Assembly: GCF_900094575.1 (NCBI RefSeq)
Contig: NZ_FMAE01000007.1
Coordinates: 248,001 to 312,000 of the forward strand
Reading direction: 5' to 3'
From: Bradyrhizobium yuanmingense
GTDB taxonomy: Bacteria; Pseudomonadota; Alphaproteobacteria; Rhizobiales; Xanthobacteraceae
DNA: 64,000 bases
Numbering within the stretch: the first letter of the stretch is position 1; the number at the start of each line of letters is the position of its first letter. Below the pieces are notes generated by a model, which saw nothing but the letters and a program-made list of their open reading frames with translations, made no database searches and was not told the DNA's origin. Below, one piece after another: positions 8,478 to 16,273 of this stretch. A program made the translations under genes and the position numbers.

Positions 8478-8915
8478 ATGGAGGAAACGTGCGGTCAGAA
8501 AAACATGAGCGAAGCGCGTATGGCCTCAGAGCGGAAGATCGAAGCGAACCGTCAGAACGCCAAGCGAAGCACTGGGCCAAAAACCGAACTCGGAAAGGCC
8601 AAGTCGAGCCGCAATGCTCGTCAACACGGGTTATCGAGTCCCGGTATGGAGGAAGTGAGCGTATCCAGCTCACATGGCCACTCCGCGACCGCGGGGAGAT
8701 GCAAGCAGCAACAGAACTGGCTCGAAGTGGATGATCTTGTCCAAGCGAATCGAAGGTTGGGTCGCATTCGGCAAGCCCGCTACGAATTGCTGGTCGCCCT
8801 GCTGGAATACCCGACCCCGAAGCTGCCCAAACGTCTCGCCGGGCTGGAGCGCTATGAGAGGCCGGCCCGGGCCGCGCAGCGGCGCTTCCTGAAGCGCTGG
8901 CTGAAGCAGGGCTGA
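8478..8915 (+). CDS. Hypothetical protein, TGPKT/GKxxSxxNAxxHGL family
   Basis: About 145 residues with the signature NRQNAKRSTGPKTELGKAKS followed by SRNARQHGLSSPG at residues ~24-55. This motif block is shared by a large family of uncharacterised bacterial proteins in accessory DNA. The rest is helical and basic (ARYELLVALLEYP, RFLKRWLKQG). The start is uncertain: ATG at 8478, 8505 or 8520 are all possible, and none has a strong ribosome binding site. The basic N-terminal motif could bind nucleic acid, but this is only a guess. Confidence 0.65.
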   Translation: MEETCGQKNMSEARMASERKIEANRQNAKRSTGPKTELGKAKSSRNARQHGLSSPGMEEVSVSSSHGHSATAGRCKQQQNWLEVDDLVQANRRLGRIRQARYELLVALLEYPTPKLPKRLAGLERYERPARAAQRRFLKRWLKQG

Positions 8916-8974
8916 CCCAGAGCCCGCCACATAGGTTGCGCTTACGGAGTTCTGGGTTTGCGGAAGTGGCCGTC

Positions 8975-9205
8975 TCAAACTTTCACGTCGTGCGTCATTC
9001 GAGCTAGCAAGGTCGCGGCATCATGAAGCCGTCCGGCTTCGTATATCAACTGCTCGATATCCATGGACACTCGGATCGCTTCAGCAACGCCACCTGCTTC
9101 TGCACATGCCTGTGCCGCCCGGGTAATCTGCTCGGCCGCCTTCAGCTTGGCATGGATTTCCGCGAGGCAAGCCTTGATGGCTGGTTCGATGATTTCCGCT
9201 TCCAT
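8975..9205 (-). CDS. Small helical hypothetical protein
   Basis: Encodes 76 residues, acidic and Ala-rich, predicted all-helical (IKACLAEIHAKLKAAEQI, then AQACAEAGGVAEAIRVSMDI). No domain recognised. Composition and regular helices argue for a true gene, and the opposite strand offers nothing better. It lies alone between two hypothetical genes of the island. Confidence 0.5.
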   Translation of the reverse strand: MEAEIIEPAIKACLAEIHAKLKAAEQITRAAQACAEAGGVAEAIRVSMDIEQLIYEAGRLHDAATLLARMTHDVKV

Positions 9206-9528
9206 GAATTGTCGGACTCCGCTGACAGACTCGAATGGTCGAATGCACGCTCCATTCGGTGCCGAAGTCCAGCTCTTTCAGAGCAATCCTGTAGCTATAA
9301 GCGATCTCATGAGACTGGTGCTAGAAAATCGAGGTGGTCGCGACATCTTTCAACAACGCAGCCGCGAAGAGACGCGCCCATCCCGTATCAGTTCTGTAGC
9401 AAACTGAGCAAGCTTTGAAGAAGGGGCGAAATGGGTCCCTTGCGCGGTGACGTTGCATTCAATGGGTTGGCCTCTGCCCCAAGAGAAGCACTGACGTTAT
9501 CTCAGTCGCAGCTCACGCAAACAGAGAG
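9206..9528. other. Intergenic stretch, nothing recognised
   Basis: Separates two minus-strand island genes. No frame above the noise, no hairpin with T-tract and no repeat were seen. Confidence 0.35.
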
Positions 9529-10152
9529 TCAATACGCCTTATTGGTTTTCGGGACTACTAGGCAACGGTGCTTCGGCGTAATGTTCGACGTTCCGCACGA
9601 TTTGGGCGTTGAGTCGCAGCGGTGTTTGGCCCTCTTCTCCACCTTGCTCAGGCAGACTGGCTTTCGGACAGCTGTGCCCGAGGAAGGACAATTGCTTAAG
9701 GTTGGTTTGCGCTTGCGTAGGTGTTCGGAGCAACGGGCTCTCCTCGCCTGACGAAGTATTCTCGTGATCTCTCGGTCCAATCTGGTTGCTGAGTTTGCGA
9801 GGGAGTACATCAGAACTCGGATGTTCCTATCAAACATTCGCCGCGCAAGCTCCGGATACTCCACCTTCAGTAACGGTCCGTATTCTCCGGCGTGCCAGAA
9901 ATGCTCGAAGGTCACCCGAGGACCGCGCAACACCTCCGACCGATCAAAAGTCTTGTGCGGAGCGATGCCGACCCACGTAAGCTTGCCAGCGATACGCGCG
10001 CGGTGAGGTTCTGGCCCGATGCCACCTATGCCGATGACCGCACCGTACTGTCGCCCTCGTACCGTCCCCATGCAGTCACGGCTTCCGAACACGCCGGTTT
10101 TGGCGTCGGGATCGCCTGAGTGCGTGCGCTTGTAGATTAGTATCCGCATCAT
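9529..10152 (-). CDS. Conserved hypothetical protein
   Basis: About 207 residues. The N-terminal two thirds look like a compact conserved domain: MRILIYKRTHSGDPD, GVFGSRDCMGTVRGRQYGAV, IGIGGIGPEP, IAGKLTWVGIAPHK and RGPRVTFEHFWHAGEYGPLL. I recall proteins of this layout in rhizobial accessory DNA but know no function. The C-terminal ~60 residues are basic and low in order and may be an unrelated extension. The start is the first of two adjacent ATGs at 10152; a longer frame to 10206 adds only basic residues. It sits just downstream of a nuclease-fold gene on the same strand (76-nt gap), so the two may be co-transcribed. Confidence 0.6.
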   Translation of the reverse strand: MMRILIYKRTHSGDPDAKTGVFGSRDCMGTVRGRQYGAVIGIGGIGPEPHRARIAGKLTWVGIAPHKTFDRSEVLRGPRVTFEHFWHAGEYGPLLKVEYPELARRMFDRNIRVLMYSLANSATRLDREITRILRQARRARCSEHLRKRKPTLSNCPSSGTAVRKPVCLSKVEKRAKHRCDSTPKSCGTSNITPKHRCLVVPKTNKAY

Positions 10153-10228
10153 TGTTCCGCATCGCGTTCTGATGTTTGACCGCAAGTTGAGTACGCGAAG
10201 ATCCACGGCGATTGACGCTCAACGCAGG

Positions 10229-10918
10229 TTACGCCGGCGAGTGCGACTCGGCGCCACCGGTAGGAAGGCGTCTACATCTCATCTTCGACGAGGCGGGCGC
10301 TTTGTCCGCAGACCAATCGTAGATCCAGCGTCGAACACTGGCCAACTTGATACCCTGTGCAACAGCGAGTCTGGTTGCAGCCTTCTCGCCCTGGCGGAGA
10401 TAAATGTCGAAGCAGCGCTCTTTGACCGAGCCGCCGCGCGGTCTGCGGAGCTGGACGGTGTCCTGGTTGTCCAGAATGTCCCACCGGCCCTCGAAGGGAA
10501 TGAGTGCCTTCAGGCTCATAAACGCTGCCGTGTCCCAGTTTTTGGGCGTCGACATTTGGCCAGCCACCGCCGAGTTCCGCGCGATGAAGTACCGGACCGG
10601 CTGCTGTGCGTCTTCGTTGCCAAGCAGTACATAGATCGTGATTTGCGACAGCATGTCGCCTTCGAACTGTGATTGCCGCACGTACCAAGGTTGGCTCCGA
10701 ACGGTCTTCACCTGCACCTTAGCGAGGGCTGTGTCGCGGTGGCGACCCACAAGCAGATCGTAGCCCGCCGTGTTGCGGTCCGCGAGCTGAGCGTCATAAC
10801 CTCGACGAAGCAACTCGCCCATGACGAAGTATTCGCCCGCGTTTCCTGTGGGAATGCCGGACTTTCTTTTCCGGGTTTTTGGCGTCGAATTTAGGGGTGA
10901 AATTTCTACAATGCTCAT
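10229..10918 (-). CDS. Q-x-K nuclease-fold (PD-(D/E)XK-like) protein
   Basis: Encodes 229 residues. Near residues 20-75 it shows the restriction-endonuclease-like pattern GNAGEYFVMGELLRRGYDA, GYDLLVG, then AKVQVKTVRS: a helix with conserved Glu, an Asp at the start of a strand, and a Q-x-K in place of E-x-K. This pattern occurs in several families of small nucleases and nuclease-like proteins linked to mobile DNA. A basic C-terminal segment (SVRRWIYDWSA) may bind DNA. The ATG at 10918 is chosen because GGAGG lies 8 nt upstream, inside the codons of the alternative ATG at 10933. The substrate is unknown. Confidence 0.65.
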   Translation of the reverse strand: MSIVEISPLNSTPKTRKRKSGIPTGNAGEYFVMGELLRRGYDAQLADRNTAGYDLLVGRHRDTALAKVQVKTVRSQPWYVRQSQFEGDMLSQITIYVLLGNEDAQQPVRYFIARNSAVAGQMSTPKNWDTAAFMSLKALIPFEGRWDILDNQDTVQLRRPRGGSVKERCFDIYLRQGEKAATRLAVAQGIKLASVRRWIYDWSADKAPASSKMRCRRLPTGGAESHSPA

Positions 10919-11102
10919 GGGATTGGCCTCCACTCGCGCAGAGTAAGAAAGCGCGATAGAAATCAGCTAAAGACCTCTATTATGAATTTAGGCGAATTGA
11001 GAGCGAGTGATTGGCACAGCCTTTGGGCCTGACGCCACTGGGCGTCCATCCACCCCGCCCGAAGACCCAAGCATGCGCCAGCGGACCGCGTCGTCGGACC
11101 GA

Positions 11103-11348
11103 TTACTGCTTCCCCTCGCGCACGAACCGCCGGAGCAGCCTCAGCGGATCAGCCCCGAGTGCCTCGGCAATAACGATGAACTCGATCACGTCAAGGCGCC
11201 GCTCGCCGCCTTCGTACTTGGCAACGAAGGATTGAGGTTTGCGGAGCTTCTTGGCGAGTGCCTGCTGGCGAATGCCTGCCTTCTGCCGGGTTGCGACAAG
11301 AAGGGCCATGAGGCGGGCATATTCGGCGGATTTGAGGGACTTTTCCAT
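11103..11348 (-). CDS. XRE-family transcriptional regulator
   Basis: Encodes 81 residues that are almost entirely a helix-turn-helix of the Xre/Cro type: MALLVATRQKAGIRQQALAK (helices 1-2), then KPQSFVAKYEGGERRLDVIE (recognition helix and the conserved Y-E-x-G-x-R). The size resembles phage repressors and the controller proteins of restriction-modification systems. It is divergent from the gene at 11531, and the intergenic region holds a perfect TTGGGA-TTA-TCCCAA palindrome at 11396-11410, a likely operator for self-control and control of the divergent gene. Confidence 0.85.
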   Translation of the reverse strand: MEKSLKSAEYARLMALLVATRQKAGIRQQALAKKLRKPQSFVAKYEGGERRLDVIEFIVIAEALGADPLRLLRRFVREGKQ

Positions 11349-11386
11349 GGCCGCCGGGCGTGTTTCGAATCGGCGGTAGCCAATCT

Positions 11387-11419
11387 GATCCCGGATTGGG
11401 ATTATCCCAAAATAGGATC
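11387..11419. promoter_or_regulatory. Palindromic operator candidate between XRE gene and divergent nuclease-like gene
   Basis: The inner perfect inverted repeat TTGGGA-TTA-TCCCAA spans 11396-11410. It is flanked by a second inverted pair, GATCC (11387-11391) and GGATC (11415-11419). Its position, 39 bp upstream of the XRE start codon, suits autoregulation by a dimeric HTH protein. Confidence 0.55.
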
Positions 11420-11530
11420 GAATTAACCCTCGCGTGCGAAGCTGGCTGGTGAGGCGCTCGGTTGTGCTGGACTTGTGCGGCCAGCGGAGCGCAATGGCGG
11501 GGTATGACCAACCCCAAAAGGAGACTTACA

Positions 11531-12046
11531 ATGCTCGCTGAACTGCATCAGGACCCGCTTACGTCCCACTCCCGCGCCTCGAATATTCGGGAGCAGGCGC
11601 TCCTCCATCTTCTCCTCGGGCAGCTGATGGCGGCGCGCTGGCAGCAGGGCCGTCACGACATCGAGGTTCTGACGAGCGAGGTGGACCGGGGCGGCTACGA
11701 TATCGTGCTGGAAGCCAACGGCATCCTCCGGCACGTCCAGCTGAAGTCGACCTTTTCCGGCTCCAGCGTCCGGCACGTGACGGTCAGCACCCGGCTGCTC
11801 GAAAAGCCCAGCGGCTGCGTGATTTGGCTGGAGGTCGACCAGCGGACGCTGGCCTTCGAGCGCTACTTCTGGTTCGGCGGCCAGCCGGGAGCGCCGTTGC
11901 CGGATCTGGGTGCAAAGATTAGCCGGCATACGCGCGCGGACAGCAGCGGGCAGAAGCTCGAACGTCCATTGCACCGCGACCTCGGCAAGGCCTGCTTCGC
12001 ACAGGTCGACAGCGCGGAACAGCTGCTCACCAGGCTGTTCGGCTAG
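11531..12046 (+). CDS. Q-x-K nuclease-fold (PD-(D/E)XK-like) protein, divergent from XRE gene
   Basis: Encodes 171 residues. An N-terminal helix (NIREQALLHLLLGQLMAARW) is followed by VDRGGYDIVLEANGILRHVQ and LKSTFSG: an Asp opening one strand and a Q-x-K on the next, the same reduced nuclease pattern as the protein at 10229-10918. The ATG at 11531 has GGAG 8 nt upstream and is preferred over the long frame from 11462. The later part (WLEVDQRTLAFERYFWFGG) is beta-rich. It may be a nuclease or a nuclease-like regulator. Pairing with an XRE gene across an operator recalls controller-regulated restriction or toxin genes, but no substrate can be stated. Confidence 0.65.
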   Translation: MLAELHQDPLTSHSRASNIREQALLHLLLGQLMAARWQQGRHDIEVLTSEVDRGGYDIVLEANGILRHVQLKSTFSGSSVRHVTVSTRLLEKPSGCVIWLEVDQRTLAFERYFWFGGQPGAPLPDLGAKISRHTRADSSGQKLERPLHRDLGKACFAQVDSAEQLLTRLFG

Positions 12047-12439
12047 CTCGGCACAAGAACGGAGAGCGGCCAGCCATCCGGAGTGTGGTTGGCAGGGCCG
12101 TTCTCTCGCTGGACACCTGAACCTTGCGCTGAAGATGGGCCTTGCGGTGACGCGGGGCGAACAGGAGCAAAAAATCGATAGGCCTTTAAAGGCTCAGGGA
12201 AGGCCGTGGAGAAGATTTGCACCTCGCCCGCACTCCGACAGGTCCGGAATCCCAGAAATCGCGCGCAGAATGCAGGTCTGCGCGGCGCGCTCATCGAATC
12301 CGCCGAAGAATATCCAATCAAAACAAGGATTTAGTGCCTCGCCTAAAGCGGCGGGGGCGGTCCTTCTGGTGCAAGTGTGGCCGGCGGCTGCGAGCGGATA
12401 GCTCGGCTCGATCCGCGCGACGAGACAGGATTGGCACAA
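12047..12439. other. Intergenic stretch, nothing recognised
   Basis: Overlapping short frames on both strands lack start signals. The right end leads into the extended -10 promoter before the TetR-like gene. Confidence 0.35.
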
Positions 12440-12443
12440 GTTA

Positions 12444-12452
12444 TGCTATAAT
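12444..12452 (+). promoter_or_regulatory. Extended -10 promoter element for the TetR-like gene
   Basis: TGC-TATAAT at 12444-12452 matches the TGn-TATAAT extended -10 consensus perfectly, in otherwise GC-rich DNA. It lies 30 nt before the ATG at 12483. No good -35 is found at 16-18 bp, as is often the case for extended -10 promoters. Confidence 0.5.
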
Positions 12453-12482
12453 TGGCTTATACATTGCTGAGGAGCCAGTTTG

Positions 12483-13133
12483 ATGCGTAAGCTTCCCGAA
12501 ACGATACAATCGCCCGCCTTCGGCTTCGATAAGCCGGCGAAGGAACGCATCATCGAGGCCTCCGACAAATTATTCCGGCTCCTTGGAATCAGGGTCGCCG
12601 ACGGCTTGATAACCGAAGACGCGCATTCAAACCTGGACACCTTCCGCAAGTATTTTGGCCATGGTGAGCCGCTGATCGGCCGCTTCGTCAAGACGCTGAT
12701 TGCGGAGTGCGAGGACTATTGGCGCGGTCTCGCCGCAGAGCATCCGAACGATCATGAGGCGCAGCTGCGGTGGTGGCTGGCCTTCGAAGAAGACCAGATT
12801 GGCTACATGACGGAGCCTCGGGTGTTGCTCTCACGCACGGCAGCCGAATTGTTCGAGACTCGCAGGCAGCAGCATCCGCTGCTGCGGGAGATCGAGGAAT
12901 ATTGGCAGGCGGAGAGGCGGCGCGTGGTTGGACTGTGCAAAGCGGCAAGGCTGCGCGATCCTGTCGAGCTCGCAGATATGCTGCTTCTGATGGTGCATGG
13001 CGCGCGCAACGAGCGGGGTGCTTATGGGCGCTTTGCTCCGAGTCGCGTACTGCGGCAGGCTGGAATCGAGCTAATCTCGATCCACAGAGCTGCTGCCAAG
13101 CCCGCGACCGACGACGCCCCCGATCTGGATTGA
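12483..13133 (+). CDS. TetR-like transcriptional regulator
   Basis: Encodes 216 residues. The first ~60 fit a divergent TetR DNA-binding domain (KERIIEASDKLFRLLGIR, ITEDAHSNLDTFRKYFGHGE in the recognition-helix region). The C-terminal part has the ligand-domain helix DPVELADMLLLMVHGA common to TetR proteins. The ATG at 12483 is preferred to the TTG at 12480, since GGAG at 12471-12474 gives the better spacing. It is followed after 8 nt by the gene at 13142, so they form an operon. The TetR assignment is by pattern; the HTH is less typical than in the TetR genes at 59732 and 61985. Confidence 0.65.
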   Translation: MRKLPETIQSPAFGFDKPAKERIIEASDKLFRLLGIRVADGLITEDAHSNLDTFRKYFGHGEPLIGRFVKTLIAECEDYWRGLAAEHPNDHEAQLRWWLAFEEDQIGYMTEPRVLLSRTAAELFETRRQQHPLLREIEEYWQAERRRVVGLCKAARLRDPVELADMLLLMVHGARNERGAYGRFAPSRVLRQAGIELISIHRAAAKPATDDAPDLD

Positions 13134-13141
13134 GGTTGAGC

Positions 13142-13657
13142 ATGAGCACGACCGATGATGCCGCTGTGGTGGTCTTTACCTCCGAGACACGGCAGGAGAT
13201 TCTGGGGCACGCGGGGTCGCGCGGCTGGGTCCTCAGTCCCAAGAGTGTCGAGCACTGCCCCTACCTTGTTTGCTGTCGGCGGCAGATCTGGGGCAACAAG
13301 GCCGAAGGCATTGCCCCTCGAACCGCATTCCTGGTCGGCCGGATTTCATCGCTGACGCCGCTCGATGAGACCAAGAACTCGCGAGGGCAGGCTCGTTTCC
13401 ACATTGGAATCTCGGACTTCGCCGACATCGCCGTTGCGGAGGTCTGGCGCAAGGAGCTGCGCAACCCCGTTGCCTATGCTGGCCTGAAGCAGCTCGGGAT
13501 ACAGCTTAAGCGTCTGAAATTTCAACCGGTACCAGACCCGCGGCCGACGGTCTCCGATGAGACGCGGGGAGGGCTGACCATCGCCGAGGCGAAGAAAGGG
13601 TTGGCCGCCGCGTTTGGCGTGCGGCCCGAAGATGTCGAGATCACGATCAAGGGGTGA
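13142..13657 (+). CDS. Conserved hypothetical protein
   Basis: Encodes 171 residues, starting MSTTDDAAVVVFTSE. An internal block is AFLVGRISSLTPLDE, and the C-terminus GLTIAEAKKGLAAAFGV plus PEDVEITIKG looks like a small conserved helical/beta tail. Two Cys pairs (HCPYLVCCRRQIWG) near residues 40-53 could bind metal. No function recognised. It directly follows the TetR-like gene (8-nt gap), so they are probably co-transcribed. The long frame from 12770 is rejected because its first 124 codons lie antiparallel in use to the TetR-like gene. Confidence 0.65.
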   Translation: MSTTDDAAVVVFTSETRQEILGHAGSRGWVLSPKSVEHCPYLVCCRRQIWGNKAEGIAPRTAFLVGRISSLTPLDETKNSRGQARFHIGISDFADIAVAEVWRKELRNPVAYAGLKQLGIQLKRLKFQPVPDPRPTVSDETRGGLTIAEAKKGLAAAFGVRPEDVEITIKG

Positions 13658-13706
13658 TCGGATTAACCAATGCCGCGATTGCAGGCCGTCTATCGAGCCA
13701 GTATAT

Positions 13707-13736
13707 TTGAAGTATATCGATAGATGATGATATAGT
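13707..13736 (+). promoter_or_regulatory. Sigma70-like promoter of the methyltransferase gene
   Basis: TTGAAG at 13707-13712 and TATAGT at 13731-13736 with an 18-bp spacer, in a markedly AT-rich patch. The expected transcript start is about 20 nt before the ATG at 13764. Confidence 0.45.
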
Positions 13737-13763
13737 TTTGGCCTGTCCTGCTGGAGAGGTCTC

Positions 13764-15074
13764 ATGAGTGATTTCCGCGTTGACCACCTGCCCATTGCCG
13801 AGCTGAAGCCGAATCCGGCCAATGCCAGGCGGCATTCACGCAAGCAGCTGCATCAGATCGCCGCCTCGATCCGCGAGTTCGGCTTCAACAGCATCGTGGT
13901 GATCGATGAGGAGGGTATGATTCTGGTCGGCCATGGCCGGGTCGAGGGTGCGCGGATAGTCGGGCTCGAGCGGGTGCCGGTGTTGCGGGTCGGCCATTTG
14001 ACGGCCTCGCAGAAGATCGCATTCTCGCTCGCCGACAACAAGATCGCGCTGAACTCGGACTGGGACATGGACCAGCTGCGCGAGCTCTGGCGCGAGCTGA
14101 TGGGGGTCGAGATCAATTTCGATGTGGAGGTAACCGGCTTTGAGACCGCCGAGATTGATCTCTTGGTCGACGGCGAAGCGGCGCGCGACAAGCCTGACAA
14201 GAGCGATCTGGTTCCGTCCGTGGGGTCGGACCCGGTCTCGCGCCTCGGTGATCTCTGGGTGCTGGGGGAGCATCGCCTGCTGTGCGGCGACGCTTGCGAT
14301 GCCGCCTCCTTTGCCGATGTGATGGATGGCGAACAGGCGCGCCTGGTGTTCACCGACCCGCCCTACAACGTGCCGATCGACGGACATGTCAGCGGGCTCG
14401 GCGCTGTCAAGCACCGCGAATTCAAGATGGCCTCCGGGGAGATGAGCTCTTTGGAGTTCGCCGGCTTCTTAAGTGTGGTGTTCGGCAATATGGCGCAGGT
14501 AAGTGTGGATGGGGCGATCCATTTTGTCTGCATGGATTGGCGTCACATGGACGAGGTGCTCAAGGCGGCGGGCGGGGTCTATTCCGAGCTGAAGAATTTG
14601 TGCGTCTGGAACAAGAGCAACGGCGGCATGGGCTCGTTCTACCGCTCCAAGCATGAGCTGGTGTTCGTCTACAAGGTGGGGCAGGGGCCGCACGTGAACA
14701 CGGTCGAGCTCGGGAAGCACGGCCGCTATCGCACCAATGTCTGGGACTATGCCGGCATCAACAGTTTTGGCGCGAGCCGCGCAAGCGAGCTTGAAATGCA
14801 CCCGACGGTAAAGCCGACCGCGCTCGTGATCGACGCGATCAAGGACTGTTCGCGCCGCGGTGATATCGTGCTTGACCCGTTCTCCGGATCGGGGACGACC
14901 ATCATGGCCGCGCAGAAGTGCCGGAGGCGGGCGCGCGCTATCGAGTTGGATCCGCTCTATGTGGACGTCGCGATCCGGCGCTGGCGGGCCTATACCGGGC
15001 AGGCCGCGGCTATGGCTTTGACGGGTGAAACCTTCGCGGAGGTTGAGCAGCGGCGTGCCGATCCGTTGCAGTAG
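13764..15074 (+). CDS. ParB-like domain / site-specific DNA methyltransferase fusion
   Basis: The N-terminal ~110 residues form a ParB/Sulfiredoxin-like domain (LKPNPANARRHSRKQLHQIA, then VVIDEEGMILVGHGR and GRVEGARIVGLERVPV). The C-terminal part is an amino-methyltransferase. Motif IV, TDPPYNV, comes first (residues ~195-201) and motif I, DPFSGSGTT, comes late (~375), the beta-class order used by N6-adenine and N4-cytosine enzymes. LHxVKP-type HPTVKPTALV is also present. Such fusions are common in prophages and integrative elements. Start ATG 13764 follows GGAGAGG. No restriction endonuclease is adjacent, although two Q-x-K nuclease-fold genes lie 2-3 kb upstream. Possible roles are protecting element DNA or regulation. 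Confidence 0.9.
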   Translation: MSDFRVDHLPIAELKPNPANARRHSRKQLHQIAASIREFGFNSIVVIDEEGMILVGHGRVEGARIVGLERVPVLRVGHLTASQKIAFSLADNKIALNSDWDMDQLRELWRELMGVEINFDVEVTGFETAEIDLLVDGEAARDKPDKSDLVPSVGSDPVSRLGDLWVLGEHRLLCGDACDAASFADVMDGEQARLVFTDPPYNVPIDGHVSGLGAVKHREFKMASGEMSSLEFAGFLSVVFGNMAQVSVDGAIHFVCMDWRHMDEVLKAAGGVYSELKNLCVWNKSNGGMGSFYRSKHELVFVYKVGQGPHVNTVELGKHGRYRTNVWDYAGINSFGASRASELEMHPTVKPTALVIDAIKDCSRRGDIVLDPFSGSGTTIMAAQKCRRRARAIELDPLYVDVAIRRWRAYTGQAAAMALTGETFAEVEQRRADPLQ

Positions 15075-15198
15075 GCCTTCCTCAACAGTCGGTTCATCGC
15101 GGTAATGCGAGGGGCCAATGGCAGCTTTTTGTCATGGTCGAGGCGCTAACGCAGAGGGGGACGCGCCCGAGGAATCATAGGCTGAGGGACTCGAGGCG

Positions 15199-15216
15199 GG
15201 CGGGAATAATCCCGCC
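15199..15216. terminator. GC hairpin upstream of the VapBC operon
   Basis: GGCGGGA (15199-15205) pairs with TCCCGCC (15210-15216) around an ATAA loop. It has no T-tract. It may end transcription from the methyltransferase gene or act as a control site for the toxin-antitoxin operon. Confidence 0.35.
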
Positions 15217-15235
15217 GGGGCTTGCATCCCGTGAC

Positions 15236-15262
15236 ATCATTGATTAATCTGATATCATTGAT
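15236..15262. promoter_or_regulatory. Direct-repeat operator candidate for the VapBC operon
   Basis: ATCATTGAT occurs twice, at 15236-15244 and 15254-15262, 18 bp apart, ending 14 bp before the antitoxin start. Antitoxins of this ribbon-helix-helix class usually repress their own operon through paired sites. Confidence 0.45.
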
Positions 15263-15276
15263 GACAAGGTGACGTC

Positions 15277-15525
15277 TTGGCCAGTATCACCATTCGCAAT
15301 CTCGACGAGCCGCTCAAATCGCGTCTTCGCATTCAAGCCGCGATCCATGGTCGCTCCATGGAAGAAGAAGCTCGTGATATTCTGCGTGCTGCCTTGAACC
15401 AGCAGCCCAAACGTCCGGGAAATCTTGCAGCCGCAATCCGCGCACGCTTTGCTCCGTTGGGCGGCGTGGAGCTGCCCGAACTGCCGCGTGAACCGATGCG
15501 GGAGCCGCCGGGCTTTGACGAATGA
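15277..15525 (+). CDS. Ribbon-helix-helix antitoxin (FitA/VapB type)
   Basis: Encodes 82 residues. The N-terminus ASITIRNLDEPLKSRLRIQA and GRSMEEEARDILRAAL is the Arc/MetJ-type ribbon-helix-helix of FitA-like antitoxins. The C-terminal tail, rich in Pro and Glu (ELPREPMREPPGFDE), is the usual toxin-wrapping segment. The start is TTG 15277. Its stop overlaps the toxin start in an ATGA (15522-15525), the classical arrangement of these operons. It is expected to neutralise the PIN toxin and to repress transcription at the ATCATTGAT repeats. Confidence 0.9.
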   Translation: MASITIRNLDEPLKSRLRIQAAIHGRSMEEEARDILRAALNQQPKRPGNLAAAIRARFAPLGGVELPELPREPMREPPGFDE

Positions 15526-15947
15526 TCGTCCTCGATACTAACGTGGTATCGGAGTTCATGCGACCGGCTCCCTCCGCCGCAGTTGAACGTTGGATGAGCG
15601 CCGTCCCACCCGCAGGCATCTTCATCTCGTCAATTACCGAAGCCGAACTTCGTTATGGGCTAGCGCTTCTGCCCGCGGGCCGGCGACAACGGCATTTGAT
15701 TGTTCAAGCCGAAGCGATGCTGGCTGAGGATTTTGCCGGGCGCATTCTGCCCTTCGACAGCTCCGCGGCAGTAGCATTTGCTCGCATCGCTGCCGGCCGC
15801 CGACTCGCCGGTCGGCCAATCTCGCAGTCAGATGCCCAGATAGCGGCGATTACTGCCTCGCGCGGAGCGTCTCTTGCCACCAGGAATATTGCCGATTTTG
15901 CCGATTGTGGGATCAACCTCATCGATCCATGGCGGAAGGGAGCTTGA
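15522..15947 (+). CDS. PIN-domain toxin (FitB/VapC type)
   Basis: Encodes 141 residues forming one PIN domain. MIVLDTNVVSEFMRP holds the first acidic residue (D5), SSITEAELRYGLALLP the second (E), and the distal SQSDAQIAAIT and LATRNIADF hold the remaining acidic positions that bind Mg2+ in this ribonuclease family. The usual target is tRNA or other RNA, inhibiting growth when the antitoxin is lost. All key acidic residues are present, so it looks active. It is coupled to the preceding antitoxin by a 4-nt overlap. Confidence 0.9.
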   Translation: MIVLDTNVVSEFMRPAPSAAVERWMSAVPPAGIFISSITEAELRYGLALLPAGRRQRHLIVQAEAMLAEDFAGRILPFDSSAAVAFARIAAGRRLAGRPISQSDAQIAAITASRGASLATRNIADFADCGINLIDPWRKGA

Positions 15948-16273
15948 CGCCCAAAGCGCTCCTGCTCGGACTCGATGAGCGGCGCATCCCCGCATGTTCG
16001 TGTGAATGGCTTGCCTAGGGCGGAGAGCTCAATCTGAGCCAACGAGCGCGCTCCGAGGCTAACCCGTTCTCTGATGCCGCCGGCAGAACTTAGACCCTTG
16101 CAGAGCAAATGGCGACGCTGGCATCAACGGTGACCTTCGCGGGGGTCAAGCAGCGTCGATCGATGATCTTCAAGAGCCCTTCCACCGCGGCCAGCGCGAG
16201 CAAAGTGCGCGTTTACTCCACGGACTTGATCTGCTTGGTAAAAGGGTATGTCTGTCTTGGGAGGAGATTTGAA
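15948..16273. other. Intergenic stretch, nothing recognised
   Basis: An open frame from 16109 runs into the next antitoxin, but its first 55 codons have no start signal and no recognisable domain. The real start is the ATG at 16274. Confidence 0.35.
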
